A stretch of DNA of 64,000 bases from Chondrosia reniformis (Eukaryota; Porifera; Demospongiae; Chondrillida; Chondrillidae): NCBI GenBank assembly GCA_947172415.1, contig OX359190.1, forward strand, positions 7,998,001 to 8,062,000. The letters run 5' to 3'. Positions within the stretch are counted from its first letter, which is position 1. Each line of letters starts with the position of its first letter. Below the pieces are notes generated by a model. It worked only from the letters and a program-made list of their open reading frames with translations, searched no databases and had not been told where the DNA came from. Below are positions 11,372 to 21,575 of this stretch, piece after piece. Position numbers and translations under genes: made by a program.

Positions 11372-11535
11372 CCTCATACAAGATTTAGTTCCTAGTTCCT
11401 AGATGTAGCATGTTGAAAAATGGTGTGGACTATGCAGGGTGCATGGATTGGGGCTTCTCGTCTCTACTGGGCCAAACAGCTATTTTTGAGAATTCCAATT
11501 TTCATCAGTGACCTGGGAATCTTTGTCTTCTTGAA
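11372..11535. repeat. RepA, two fragments in opposite orientation
   Basis: 11372-11440 matches the reversed 5' half (tttagttcctag, tagcatgttgaaaaatgg). 11452-11535 matches the forward 3' half (actgggccaaacagct, catcagtgacctgggaatc). A local inversion or two insertions. Confidence 0.6.
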
Positions 11536-11574
11536 CTTTCTTGTATTTCAGCAAATACAATAATTCAAAAAGCA

Positions 11575-11715
11575 TGGAATATCAAAAATGGAAGGTATAT
11601 GGTCAAACTACAAAACTCAAATTGATACTATAGGACAGGAATGCATAGAGCAAGATATTAGAGGGAAGTTGCTACATGCAATGCACTCGGGCTCCTGGCT
11701 CAGCTTGTAAAATAA
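11575..11715 (-). pseudogene. Remnant of a second DUF4419 3' end
   Basis: Aligns by eye with 7630-7760, the 3' flank and last codons of the DUF4419 gene: the same order of ggtata.ggt.aaactacaaaa, atagtacaggaatgca and cctggctcagct. Only the last few codons remain, so a tandem paralogue was lost, leaving its tail on the far side of the inverted-repeat element. Confidence 0.6.
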
Positions 11716-11883
11716 TAATACGTACTTCTTAATACATATACAAAAAGCATGGAAATATTTTTGTAATTTGTATGCACAAAAGTGTTCTCCAAAAACAAGA
11801 GTATATCTTTTTTTTTACTAAAGTATCTTAAAATTTAAAAGTTATCTTGTTGCTACTTTTCTTTCTGGTTACCAAGGAGACGC

Positions 11884-14085
11884 TCATGCTGGCTTACGTA
11901 ATATAGCGGGTGATCCAGCTGGAGATGGGTTAACTGAAGCAGGGTCAGCATGTATCTTGAGAGCATCAAAGGACACCGTAGTAACCTCATGAGTATCCAG
12001 CGTTGATCGCAATATATCGGGATTGGATCTGGCTTTTGCAAGTCTCACAAAATCTTCATCTATGCTTTCAGTGCTCATATGAGAATCACTGGTTGATGGT
12101 CTAGTGATTTCCATTTGTGGAGAATCAGTAATTTCCAAGTCTCCAAAACCTCCTGTATCCGCAGGTCTGTCATCCGACTTGCCAGACTGTTGCAGTATGG
12201 TGGTGATGTCTGGTCTTGCCGGGGTTTCCATGGTATCGTTGTTAGTTTGAGGCTCAAAGACAGTATCACGTGGCGGAGCCTCCGATTCAGGGAACTTGCC
12301 CTGCTCTGCCAAGACAATCTGGTAAGCCAAGTAAAAGGCTTTAGCAAGGGAGAGAGCCAATGCATAAGACTTTTCTTCCTTCAAACTTTTGAACACAAAG
12401 CAGAAGAATTGATTACTCTCTGGTTCCTTGGCAACAAAAGAGAACACTTCTGGGTGTTCCTTGTCTGTCCCACAATAGGAAACGTGAAAAATTGGAATAT
12501 TCTGAAGGACTGCTTTGGAAATGTGGTTTTTGATTCTCAAGTTTCGAGTGGTTACCTTGATGGTAACATCTTGTGCATCTGGGCTTGGGTTGCTTAGCAA
12601 CAATCTAACAGCATCATCCGTGCAGCCATGATCTTGAGCTCGTTCGGCTGGTACAGGCATTTTTCCAAGGTAACGTACCTAAATATAGAAGAAATACAAC
12701 GATTAATAAATAGTATTAGTGTATACATGCACATACATATACGTATATGCCAGTAACTTCAGGTTCATAAGAAGTTAGTACATTTTAACAATCTCTGGTA
12801 AGTGTTTCCCAAATTGTATCAACCTACTGCTTTTTAAAAAGTATTGAAATTTATAAAGTACAAATCAATAGTTTTAAAGATTGCACAAGCTTTAACATTT
12901 TATACTTGTAGTAGCTACAGCACTACAAGTATCTAAATACACCGTGTACATAAGTACTACAACCAAATACAATTCATAAATGTATATACACATGTATACG
13001 TACTGGAAAACATGTTAAGTCTTTAAATATAGTTAAGTATAGGGAACTGCTCTGCCAATAGCAGATGCAGGCTGATATACCAGTCTTGAATCCCGTGATT
13101 GTGCAATAGCGACGAGCATGGAGTTGTCCTTCATATCAGAAAATTGCTTTTCTTTGAGCATCAGCAACACTACTTCGATACAGAAATTGAATGATTTGAC
13201 CATAGATTTGACCCACCTGTCTTCACCAGATTTCTGCATGTACGTTTGTAAGACCCCTAGATTTAGCACAGAGAGCCAAGGACTCCCAAAACAACAGGAA
13301 GACAAGGACTCCTAGGGTCAGTGATGATGGGTGGAATTCCCAGAAACAGCTGTCTGGCCCAGTGGAGAAGAGAAAAACACTAACCAAATGTACATATGTA
13401 CGTAGGTAACTTGTTTAAAACAACTGTGTTTCCTTATAGCTTCATAGACATGATAACCATAGTTTTTGGAATACAGTGTTCTAGAATATTCATTATCAAA
13501 ATAGTGTGTAGTAGATCTCACTGAATTTTAATGGGGAATGCTGGGACATATTAAATTGCATAATAAACTACACCCAAATAAGATTGAGGTTATTTGGAAA
13601 CTTTGAAAAACGTCTTTAACTAGACCAGGCAGCATATTTCAGAAAGAGCTCTAGTTTGCCTTTAAATAGGCCCACACCACCTGTGTTTGTTTGCCGTTAA
13701 AAGGTAAAGTTTGTTCCAGATTACTCCCGCTTGACTAACTCTAATTGTTTACGCCCTAGTTTAGATTAGCAAATTCACAATTTAAAGGACAAGTGGTAAA
13801 CACTCTTCATTTACGCTTCAGATCATACCCAATTTAGAAACACCAAATGCAACTTGTTTATATTAAGCCTCACAAAAAGGGGTAACATCGAAAGGCTAAG
13901 AATTCAGGAAAAAGTCACGTAGAAGTTCGCCGAACCTTATAATAAATGCCTTGCACGAAAGGTGTCAAATCCTTCTCGGGATGATACACTCTTGTGTGCT
14001 CTTGTTCCTGATTTCCATATCCAAATCTACGTCTAAATAGAGGACTGTTTTTAAGAGCATCCGCTGCCTTTCGAACTACGTCCAT
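11884..14085 (-). CDS. PTB-domain adaptor protein, LDLRAP1/GULP-like
   Basis: Two exons, 14085-13936 and 12678-11884, joined in phase 0; 945 nt, 314 aa. The ATG at 14085 has a good context (AAG before, G after). The N terminus MDVVRKAADALKNSP resembles that of LDLRAP1. A PTB/PID domain spans about residues 40-175: GIYYK|VRYLGKM (the intron splits the first strand), DDAVRLLL helix, IKNHISKAVL, HVSYCGTDKEHPEVFSFVAK, and the C-terminal helix SLAKAFYLAYQIVL. The domain binds NPxY-type motifs and phosphoinositides on receptor tails (family knowledge), so a role in endocytic cargo selection or engulfment is likely (inference). Residues 180-314 are Ser/Thr/Pro/Asp-rich and look disordered; I see no obvious clathrin box. 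Length matches LDLRAP1 and GULP1 (about 300 aa). The ATG at 12660, inside YLGKM, is internal, not the start. Donor 13935 (gttcgg) is weak. Confidence 0.82.
13033..13233 (-). CDS. Exon-like terminal ORF inside the PTB-gene intron
   Basis: An acceptor (tacatgcag) is followed in phase 0 by 66 codons and TAA. The peptide is protein-like in composition (SGEDRWVKSMVKSFNFCIEV, KEKQFSDMKDNS), helical in character, and unrecognised. It could be an alternative last exon of the PTB gene (exon 1 also ends in phase 0), the end of a nested gene, or a captured exon fragment; a RepA copy begins immediately next to it. No other member of the window resembles it. Confidence 0.35.
   Translation of the reverse strand, partial: KSGEDRWVKSMVKSFNFCIEVVLLMLKEKQFSDMKDNSMLVAIAQSRDSRLVYQPASAIGRAVPYT
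13236..13380 (-). repeat. RepA copy (3' half)
   Basis: Carries gagccaaggactccc, gggtggaattcccagaaaca and tctggcccagtggagaagag in the reverse order of RepA. Confidence 0.75.
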
Positions 14086-14654
14086 CTTTTGTACAGGGCG
14101 AGAACAATGATAGTATATAGGCTTGCCAAACCACAAGTGTTGTTATTCGTTTTAGGGAGCAGCCTATATACTTTCCCATCTGTACAAAATTCAATAATTG
14201 GTATTCCCCCTATATTTCAAGAAATGAGTGGAAAGAAATTATATTTTTAAATTCTAGAAATGAAGTAAGATTCTGTCTGAATACTAATATCGTACTGCCC
14301 ATCGTATCTAATATCGTAGTGCCCCATGAATCCATCCACTGTTGCATTATTACTACCATATAGTTTCTATAAGAAATGTGCATATATAAATAAGTTTCGT
14401 TTTTTGGCTATTATTCATATAGTCACTAAACTTCAACTCTTTTAACTTTCTCTTATCAACTAGAATTACTGTATTGATGCTGACTGGGTAGTGCGGATTT
14501 GGTAGCACTGGCAAAGGCCTACTCCCAGTCAGCACCTGTGGGCGGACAGCCTTGTAAGTGGCAATGGCTTATATGTGTCCAGTAACCATAACTGGTTGTC
14601 GTTATTGCCTTAATAATACTGGAATTATAGCTATTCTCTGGAGTACACACCATA

Positions 14655-14945
14655 ATGCAGAATACACCTTTCTTTTTTCCCTTTTTCCTTTTTCCTTTTT
14701 CGTTTACTTTCTTTCTTTTTTTCCTTTTTTCTTTTTCATTTCGCTGTCCTCCTTTTTTCCTTTTTTCCTTTTCGCTTATTTTCCTTTTTTTCCTTTTTTC
14801 CTTTCCGCATATTTTTCTCTTTTTTTCCTTTCCGCATATTTTTCTCTTTTTTTCCTTTTCGCATTTTTTGCTCTTTTTTCCTTTTTTCGTTTACGCATAT
14901 TTTGCTCTTTTTTCCTTTTTTTTTCGCTTTACTTCCTTGTTATAT
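14655..14945 (+). repeat. Polypyrimidine (T/C) tract, about 290 bp
   Basis: Almost pure T and C, built from irregular ttttttcc(t) and ttttcgc units, with several near-identical sub-blocks (ttccgcatatttttctcttt). The two overlapping Phe/Ser-rich ORFs on the + strand are translations of this tract, not genes. Confidence 0.9.
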
Positions 14946-15226
14946 TGCCGCAATATGTAACGGACATGGGCCAGCCTTATAAAATTTGTTATACTATAAT
15001 TTACAAGAGTATACTGAATGCTTACATAGATGCTTACATAGGGTTATATCTTAATGTATATCTTCTTATATGCACCAATCTCATTATCAATTCATCATTA
15101 TCGACAATTGGGATTGTATATAACCACTGCACAATGATCATTTTTGTTTGACAATTCTGAAATATACATGTACATGGTTTTAAATTAAAAAAATGTTCAA
15201 ACAATGTAGTTCTTTAAACAAGTTCT

Positions 15227-15850
15227 TCATGGTTGCTGTTTCTTTTTCTTTTGAGTGATACTGGATGGCTGCTGCAGTACTTCGTTTCGCATCACTTTAC
15301 TGAGTGTAAAGGTGATCCCAGGGCACACCACGAGGAGGTAGAAGTACTTCGTGCCCCAAATGGCCTCCGGTTTCTCAACTCTGTTTGACACTTCCACTAC
15401 TTGCGTCGTAAGAGAAGTTGCACGGGAGCGATCCGGCGTACCTGACCGACCTCTGACCAGTTACTAGTCTTGCCCTGCCACGCTACGAACAGAACAAGCC
15501 CGACCCTGGCGGACCACAAACCCCCACCAATGAGAATCATCATGTGCACACAACGTAGCTTGGGAACACTGCACACAGACTTTAGCTCATTGGGATCGGC
15601 CAGGCGCTTTAGAGTAGGGACCCATCAGTTCAATGAACTATAAGAAAAGAATTAAAAATATATGATATACAATGAAATACTACATTGATGCAAATTCCTT
15701 CCAAACCAACCTGAAGCTGCAGCCTACAACAGGGGTTCCTGACCGACTACGTAGTGGCACTGGACCCACGCTCCTCCAGGTACGGGCCGTATAGTGAGAA
15801 TTCCGCAAGTGCCAATTTAACACACAAGCAGAATTAATAGTGAGATACAT
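15227..15850 (-). CDS. Candidate small membrane protein with a transit-peptide-like N terminus
   Basis: Tentative two-exon model: 15850-15711 and 15452-15227, phase 2, 366 nt, 121 aa. Exon 1 opens at an ATG and is rich in Arg/Ser with no acidic residues (for example VPLRSRSGTPVVGCSFR), like a mitochondrial presequence. Exon 2 is clearly protein-like: a TTQVVEVSNRVEKPEAIWG segment, one hydrophobic span (YFYLLVVCPGITFTL) and a basic end (QKKKKQQP). Family not recognised. Problems: the acceptor of exon 2 is poor, and a strong acceptor (cttttcttatag, near 15643) between the exons is unused in this model; downstream of it another frame is open at 15397-15624. The 77-codon frame 15227-15460 is the best-supported part. 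Its start faces the + strand gene at 16101, suggesting a shared promoter. Confidence 0.4.
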
Positions 15851-16038
15851 CTCCAGGCACTAACCCATAATAGAGAGACCACCCCACTATACGAACACCG
15901 ATGACCCTTTGTCGCATGGTACCATGGTCGTGCTCCTACCACGGTTTTCGCATCGATCCACACCAAAGTAGACCTCCAGAGTTGATAGCCCGGAGGCCAA
16001 CGACTGAAAATTTCCTCGCCTATTTATTAGAAACTGTC

Positions 16039-16047
16039 GGCGGGAAA
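16039..16047 (+). promoter_or_regulatory. E2F-like site in a divergent intergenic region
   Basis: ggcgggaaa, a match to the TTTCCCGCC E2F consensus, in the 250 bp between the divergent starts at 15850 (-) and 16101 (+). The segment is richer in G+C than its surroundings. The match may also come from a MITE-like ggcggaaaatcg context. Confidence 0.3.
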
Positions 16048-16100
16048 CATCGTGAACTTGGCGGAAAATCGTGAAATTAAAATTTTGTTTATTGTTTTCG

Positions 16101-17172
16101 ATGTCATGTTCAGGAACAATAGACTACATGCAGAACATAACCCGGCCTATTCAGCAAGTTGTTAAAGTTAATGAGTTTCGACTAGAAATCAATCATGGCT
16201 ATCCAGCGAAGCAAATCATAAAGTGTACAGTGACCGTATGAATAGAAGTGTTTAATTAATAAACAAGCTATCATGATCTTAATGAACCTCTGATTATTAG
16301 CTATATCAGTAGTGATCTTTTATTTCACAAGCTCTTGCAAGCGCATGAATAGACATATCAATCGGCATGTTTCCTGCACAATACAGGATAACGTCACAAG
16401 GTTTAGCATTTAACAAGAATGACTTTTTATCTTTTAAGCTATTTGCGCTATTGTGTTTTTTAATAAATCCTCGTGCTATTGCTCAATCAATTTGTGAATC
16501 CAAAATGGCCGTTGCTCTAATACTGCAATGAGGAACTTTACCGTTGATCGTGCCTAAACTACACTCATTGGTAGGTCATCTTGTTTAGAGAATCAGACAA
16601 ACTATTTAGCTACTTTAAATGAAGTCTATGATGTTTCTTTTTCTTTTAACTTTTAATGTTATGATTAGCATACGTGTTAATCAGCATCTTTACCTCATGT
16701 AAATTGAAAGACTGTTTAAAATGTAAATGTTTATACATACTAACATTAAATTTTGATTAGATAAGTATGTGTCTTATTGTGCACCCTATACTTGATTTGC
16801 TGTATCTTCATCTATTTATAGAATTGTCCTGTCAGTTACCTAGCAACATGTCCAATTAAGAAACAAGGAGGACTGAGTGCAATTGTTATTAAAGTTATTA
16901 GCTTAACCCATTCAATTGGGAAAAGACAGTGTGAGAAAGTGTTGGATCAAGGGAAAAATTGCATGGAATTTACAGTGAGTATAACAACTGTAAAGGTTCT
17001 GGATTACATCTGTTTAATGGGACCACCAGATTTAGCATGTCTTCCAGTCCCTAGTAACTCCCAGCTACTGTAATTCAGTTAGGGGAGGTGTGTAGTACAT
17101 GCTTAACAGGTTCTCTGTATCCTATAGATCAGTTTGCCTTGCTATTTGTCTACGAAACTGTACAATCCCTAA
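16101..17172 (+). CDS. Small cysteine-containing protein, unknown family
   Basis: Three exons, 16101-16235, 16822-16974 and 17128-17172, each junction phase 0 with canonical sites (gtatga, gtgagt donors; tttatag, cctatag acceptors); 110 aa. The sequence is strongly protein-like: IDYMQNITRPIQQVVKVNEF, then NCPVSYLATCPIKKQGG, GKRQCEKVLDQGKNCMEF and a PCYLSTKLYNP end. Seven cysteines suggest disulfides and an extracellular protein, but no signal peptide follows the ATG. Alternatively the first exon starts at an acceptor at 16112 (ttttcgatgtcatgttcag) in phase 1, fed by an unseen signal-peptide exon. That would give the same phase, and a similar DYxxN(M/I)T start, as the first domain exon of the 51252 gene, so a distant relationship is possible but unproven. 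Confidence 0.6.
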
Positions 17173-18820
17173 GATTATTGTTGCTTGAGCTTTTATAGGA
17201 AATTTAGCAGGTTAGTCATCCCTCAGTGTGACATTGATATTTGGCAAGATATCTGTTTTTGATGTCACTCTTGTCTTAGCCTCCTGAGGTCTCAAGCTAA
17301 GAACACTTGTCAACATGTATAAAGATTTGACATTATCATAAAGCACAAATGCAGTTTCAACTCTTATGCAACATAATTATTATTCATTGGGCATTACAAT
17401 CTAGTATAAATTGACACCACAATCTAAGCGGAAGAAAAAGATGCAATGAATGGACTTTAGGATCAAATGTTAATACGCAATTTCATTTTATAATGTCGAG
17501 TGAAGTTGCTATCAAATACGAAACTTTATTAAAATGTAAAATTTGGTTCCCTTCTTGTTCACTTTAATGTATGTGCCACATTCTAGCAACTTTGTATGCG
17601 CTTGTTTCTATTTATAACTTTGTTGTTACTCCTTATGAACTCATAGGACTTATCAGAATGCACTGGACATTATCTCGGATGACAAGTTTGACTAAGAAAG
17701 TGACTCTGTGAGGTTTTGGTACTTAGGAATCATCATGAATGTTCTGAAATAAAGTTAATATGTACTGTAGACAACTTCATAGCTCAAGCTCTCTTAATAA
17801 AGTTCATTTGTACTTTATAAAGTTTAAATTAAGACATTGTACTACCAGCTAATTAATGTTCTAATTGATTGCATGGATTGCAGCTGTTGCTATGGCAATC
17901 TTGTTATTTAAATGTAACCATGGTAATTTGTACTTGGTTGGTTGTATGAACTTTTTGTCCTTATAAATGTCTGACATGTTTTCCTCAAGTCTGCCTAGAA
18001 TGATAAGAATTGTTCTTATAGTTGTCTATATCAGTCTAGGCCAATAATTATGATACCGCTGCTTGGGTTTCATAGTGATCCTTGTTCCAATTTTAGTTTA
18101 AAGTAAAGCCCTGGGGCCTGGTACCTTTTAGTTTAAAGTAGAGCATGTCAGTTTATATTCTTTTGTGTGATAATCATTTCAGATTATTTGTGATTACTTA
18201 GAGAACTTTGTTAGAATGTTCTAGTCCAGATTATTGTTATGAACAGTTATGGGGAATAACAAAGAACAATGGCAGGTCTATAGTTCAAAGCAACTCAGTA
18301 ACTGTCCTATGACAGGGAATGATATTTGTTACAATAGCCACAATTCAACAAGAACTTTCAGAATAGAAGCAAAGTAATTGTCATTGAACCAAACCAATTA
18401 TTGGTCAATTGGCCATCAGACCTGTTTTATATGTGATGATCTCAATGTCCCAATGTCAAAGAGTGCATTTTATGTTACCTCTCAATGCAGTGCAGTTACT
18501 ATAATTTACAATATTTAATATTTAGCTAACTTGATTGTGGTTATCCTGGAGTGAGAACATTTTGTTTCATTGCTATTAGTTTTAGTATACAGTACGTAGC
18601 TCCTTCTAATATTAGTATATATCCATTAGATTACTGACCTTTGGGGCTTTACATTAGAAACAAGGTTGCATGTATAAGGAGCTAGTTTTTATAAAATCTA
18701 ATTTTTAGTGGGGACAAATGAAACTTTCGTACCTAGCCAGAATATACTGTTATAATATGACTACAGTAATAGCTAATGTACATTTAGTATATACGTATAC
18801 GTACACATTCTACAGTACAT
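17173..18820. other. Intergenic, no gene seen
   Basis: AT-rich sequence without splice-bounded open frames I can defend. aataaa near 17749 could be a distant polyadenylation signal of the 16101 gene. Confidence 0.5.
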
Positions 18821-19095
18821 GAAAAATCTAAGATACTATTTTCCTACATGCTGTATGCCTATTCTGTAAAAGAGCCTATAGGGGAACTAAACCTGAAGAG
18901 AGCTTTGGATGAGGATACAGGAGTCTTTTTTTCCTTCTTTTCCCTTCTTTCATCTTCTTCTCCACTGGGTCAGACAGCTGTTTCTGGGAATTCCACCTTC
19001 ATCAGTGATCCTGGGAGTCTTTGTCTTTTCTTTATCTTGATCTTCTGTGAATCCTTGGCTCTCTATGCTAAATCTAGGGGCCTTATATACACTAT
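18821..19095 (+). repeat. RepA repeat, near full-length reference copy
   Basis: Order of conserved blocks: catgaaaaatctaagatac; ttttcctacatgct; gcctattctgtaaaa; cctataggggaactaaacct; gagagctttggatga; a T/C-rich spacer with cttcttttc; ccactggg(c/t)cagacagctg; tttctgggaattccac; catcagtgatcctgggagtc; tttgtcttttctttatcttg; gtgaatccttggctc. No terminal inverted repeats and no clear Pol III boxes are seen. About twenty full or partial copies occur in this window in both orientations. The recurring PLGQTAVSGNS peptide in several small ORFs comes from this repeat. Confidence 0.85.
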
Positions 19096-20129
19096 TGTAC
19101 ACTGTAATGTACAGTACATTAACTATTACTGTAGTTATATTATAACAGTATATACGTTATATTCTATATTTAGCTAACTTGACTACATTTGACTACTGAT
19201 TACATATATGATACGCGACAAAAGAAACGCCTGCACTCGTGAGGTTTAAGAGCAGTATATATACACATTATACAAGTACATTAATTATTACAAATCACTA
19301 AATGGGTTGTTTGCTTAACTTCTCATGCCTGTTCCTTCTGCATGTTTGTACCTTTACTCTATTCCCATTTGTACATCCAGTTTGTCTAGCTTGTTTATCA
19401 TGCAGCAGTCAGCAGATACCTCTGAATAAATAAATACCTGTGATACCTAAAGGGGAAAGGGTTGCAAACCATGCAGCCAGAATACATAAATCAATAAGAG
19501 TGGAATAAATAATAGTACATGCAGAAGGATTTCCAGCACAATCGGATTTGAGCAAAGATTAGATCCAGCCTAGTGAAAGGGTGACTTGGGAGTGGGAGGA
19601 GTTCAATACAACAAAGGAGAACAAGTGCTGTGTGAGAAAGAAAGGTTAGAAAAGGTGAAAAGAGTGTACTTTGCATCAAGCTGTCACAGAGTAAAGGAGC
19701 CTTACTGTGTTATGCCATTCCAAATAAATATGGATGCAGGTAGTGGTCTGGTCTGGCTGCACAAAACTGTTCTCCATGCATCCTTTTAGACGTTTACGTA
19801 TATGTCAGTGAGTGACCATAATCTTGGCTAATAATTCACATATACATACGAAGTAGGTGGATCTGCTAACACTTCCATTTAAATTGGAGATAATAGCACA
19901 ATTTACTGAAAGCACCATTAGAACTGGCCTATTCTGATCACCTAATGCAATGAGGTAATGTATGTGGAACCAAACTTCACTTAATGGGATTAAAGATTAA
20001 ACCAGAGTATTTTTTTCTTTTTCATTAAGTAGTTTTTTTTCTATGTGTACGTATATGTTTCTCATATTTCTTTTATCTGTGTAATGCTCCCATGAAATTA
20101 GCCTTGGCTAATTGAATTACGTATAACGT

Positions 20130-20310
20130 ACAATAAAATACAATGCAATGCAATACAATACCATACCATACCATACCATACAATACAATACAATACAATA
20201 CAATACAATAAAATACAATGCAATGCAATGCAATACAATACAATACAATACAATACAATACAATATCCTACAATGCAATACCATACCATACCATACAATA
20301 CAATACAATA
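20130..20310. repeat. Pentanucleotide tandem repeat (CAATA/CCATA/CAATG)n
   Basis: About 36 units of 5 bp with phased variants, some in short higher-order blocks. Because 5 is not a multiple of 3, all three minus frames are open as Tyr/Cys/Ile-rich ORFs; none is a gene. Confidence 0.95.
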
Positions 20311-20910
20311 TAAAAATGTTTCAGGATGAAGTTAACATTAGTCAGTCCATCACGTTTCCTTGTTTAAGCCTCACTACCATGCTTGATCATTTGTGTGTCA
20401 GGGGTGATGTTATTGTGAAGGAATATAGCTTAAGAGACACCTTCCTGCTGAAATGTTTCTCATTAACATTATCTATATACACCTACGTAGCGATGGAGGA
20501 AGTGCTCAATCTATGCACTCATCCCATTGTCTGACCTAAATTAGATCACCTTAAAGTGGTTGTAGTTACAAAGTGACATATGTTAATATCTAGAAGTACG
20601 TAATTGAATTTACAAATTTACAAATTTAGCACCTTACGTATAAGCTTTGGCTAATCCTTAAACTTTAATACCTGTTTTATGTATCCATGTTCCAATTTAG
20701 CTGCCATGTGAGGTAGCATCATCATATAGTCTACGTATATGTGGGCATGAATAATCCCCTCCCCCCCCAAATACTAAAGGAAACCACTTGCTGGTAGTAC
20801 AGTTATACTATGCAAGAAAGATGCTAATTTCTCAAACCATGTAGAATTAAATATCAAGTCAATTATGTTCAACTCTATATTTCAATGCTTTGTAAACTTA
20901 TTATATATAT

Positions 20911-21135
20911 GCCAAGGACTCACAAAAGATCAAGAAAAAGACAAAGATTCTCAGGGTCCCTGATGAATGGTGGAATTCCCAGAAACAGCTGTCTGGCTCA
21001 GTGGAGAAGAGAAGTACGTAGAAGGAGAAAACTCTTGTATCCTCTTCCAAAGCTCTCACTAGGTTTAGTTCCCTATACGTAGGCCTTACTCTATATTTAG
21101 ATGTAGCATTTCAGAAAATGGTATGTTAGATTCTA
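20911..21135 (-). repeat. RepA copy
   Basis: Reverse-oriented, nearly complete: gccaaggact, ggtggaattcccagaaacag, ctcagtggagaagag, atcctcttccaaagctctca, tttagttccctata and tcagaaaatggtatgtta in order. Confidence 0.8.
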
Positions 21136-21407
21136 CGTATATCTATTTATAGATAAAAAATCATCTTTTATTCATAAGATATATGAATGAGTCTGTTACT
21201 TAGCACTCTGAATATAGTACTGTTTTATTGAACAATCTAGAACACCATCAAGTAGGTCGAATCAGTTTAATCTACTTTATACGTATATTTAACATTCAAC
21301 ATGCCTAATAATTTTCATTATGCTCAGCACTGTATTCACAATACATTTGTATGTAACTAGTTTGTACAAGTAAAGTGATCCTTGGCTAAATAGCTAATTT
21401 TTGGTAG

Positions 21408-21575
21408 CATATAAATCTAATGCATTACTTTCCTACATGCTATGCCTATTCTGTAAAAAAAACCTATAGGGGAACTAAACGCCTGGAGAGAGCTTTGGAT
21501 GAAAATACAGGAGTCTTTTCTTCCTTCTTTTCCTCTCTTTCATCTTCATCTCCACTGGGCCAGACAGCATGCGTA
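21408..21575 (+). repeat. RepA copy, 3' truncated
   Basis: Contains tttcctacatgctatgccta, cctataggggaactaaac, gagagctttggatga and ccactgggccagacagc, then diverges. A reverse fragment of the 3' half lies at 21825-21900. Confidence 0.8.

Noticed and set aside
12115..12597. 160-codon + frame
   Set aside because: Antisense shadow of the PTB-gene exon.
14558..15151. 197- and 101-codon Phe-rich ORFs
   Set aside because: Produced by the polypyrimidine tract; no codon structure outside it.
20073..20534. Four ORFs rich in Tyr/Cys/Ile or Asn/Thr/Gln
   Set aside because: Produced by the pentanucleotide repeat on both strands.
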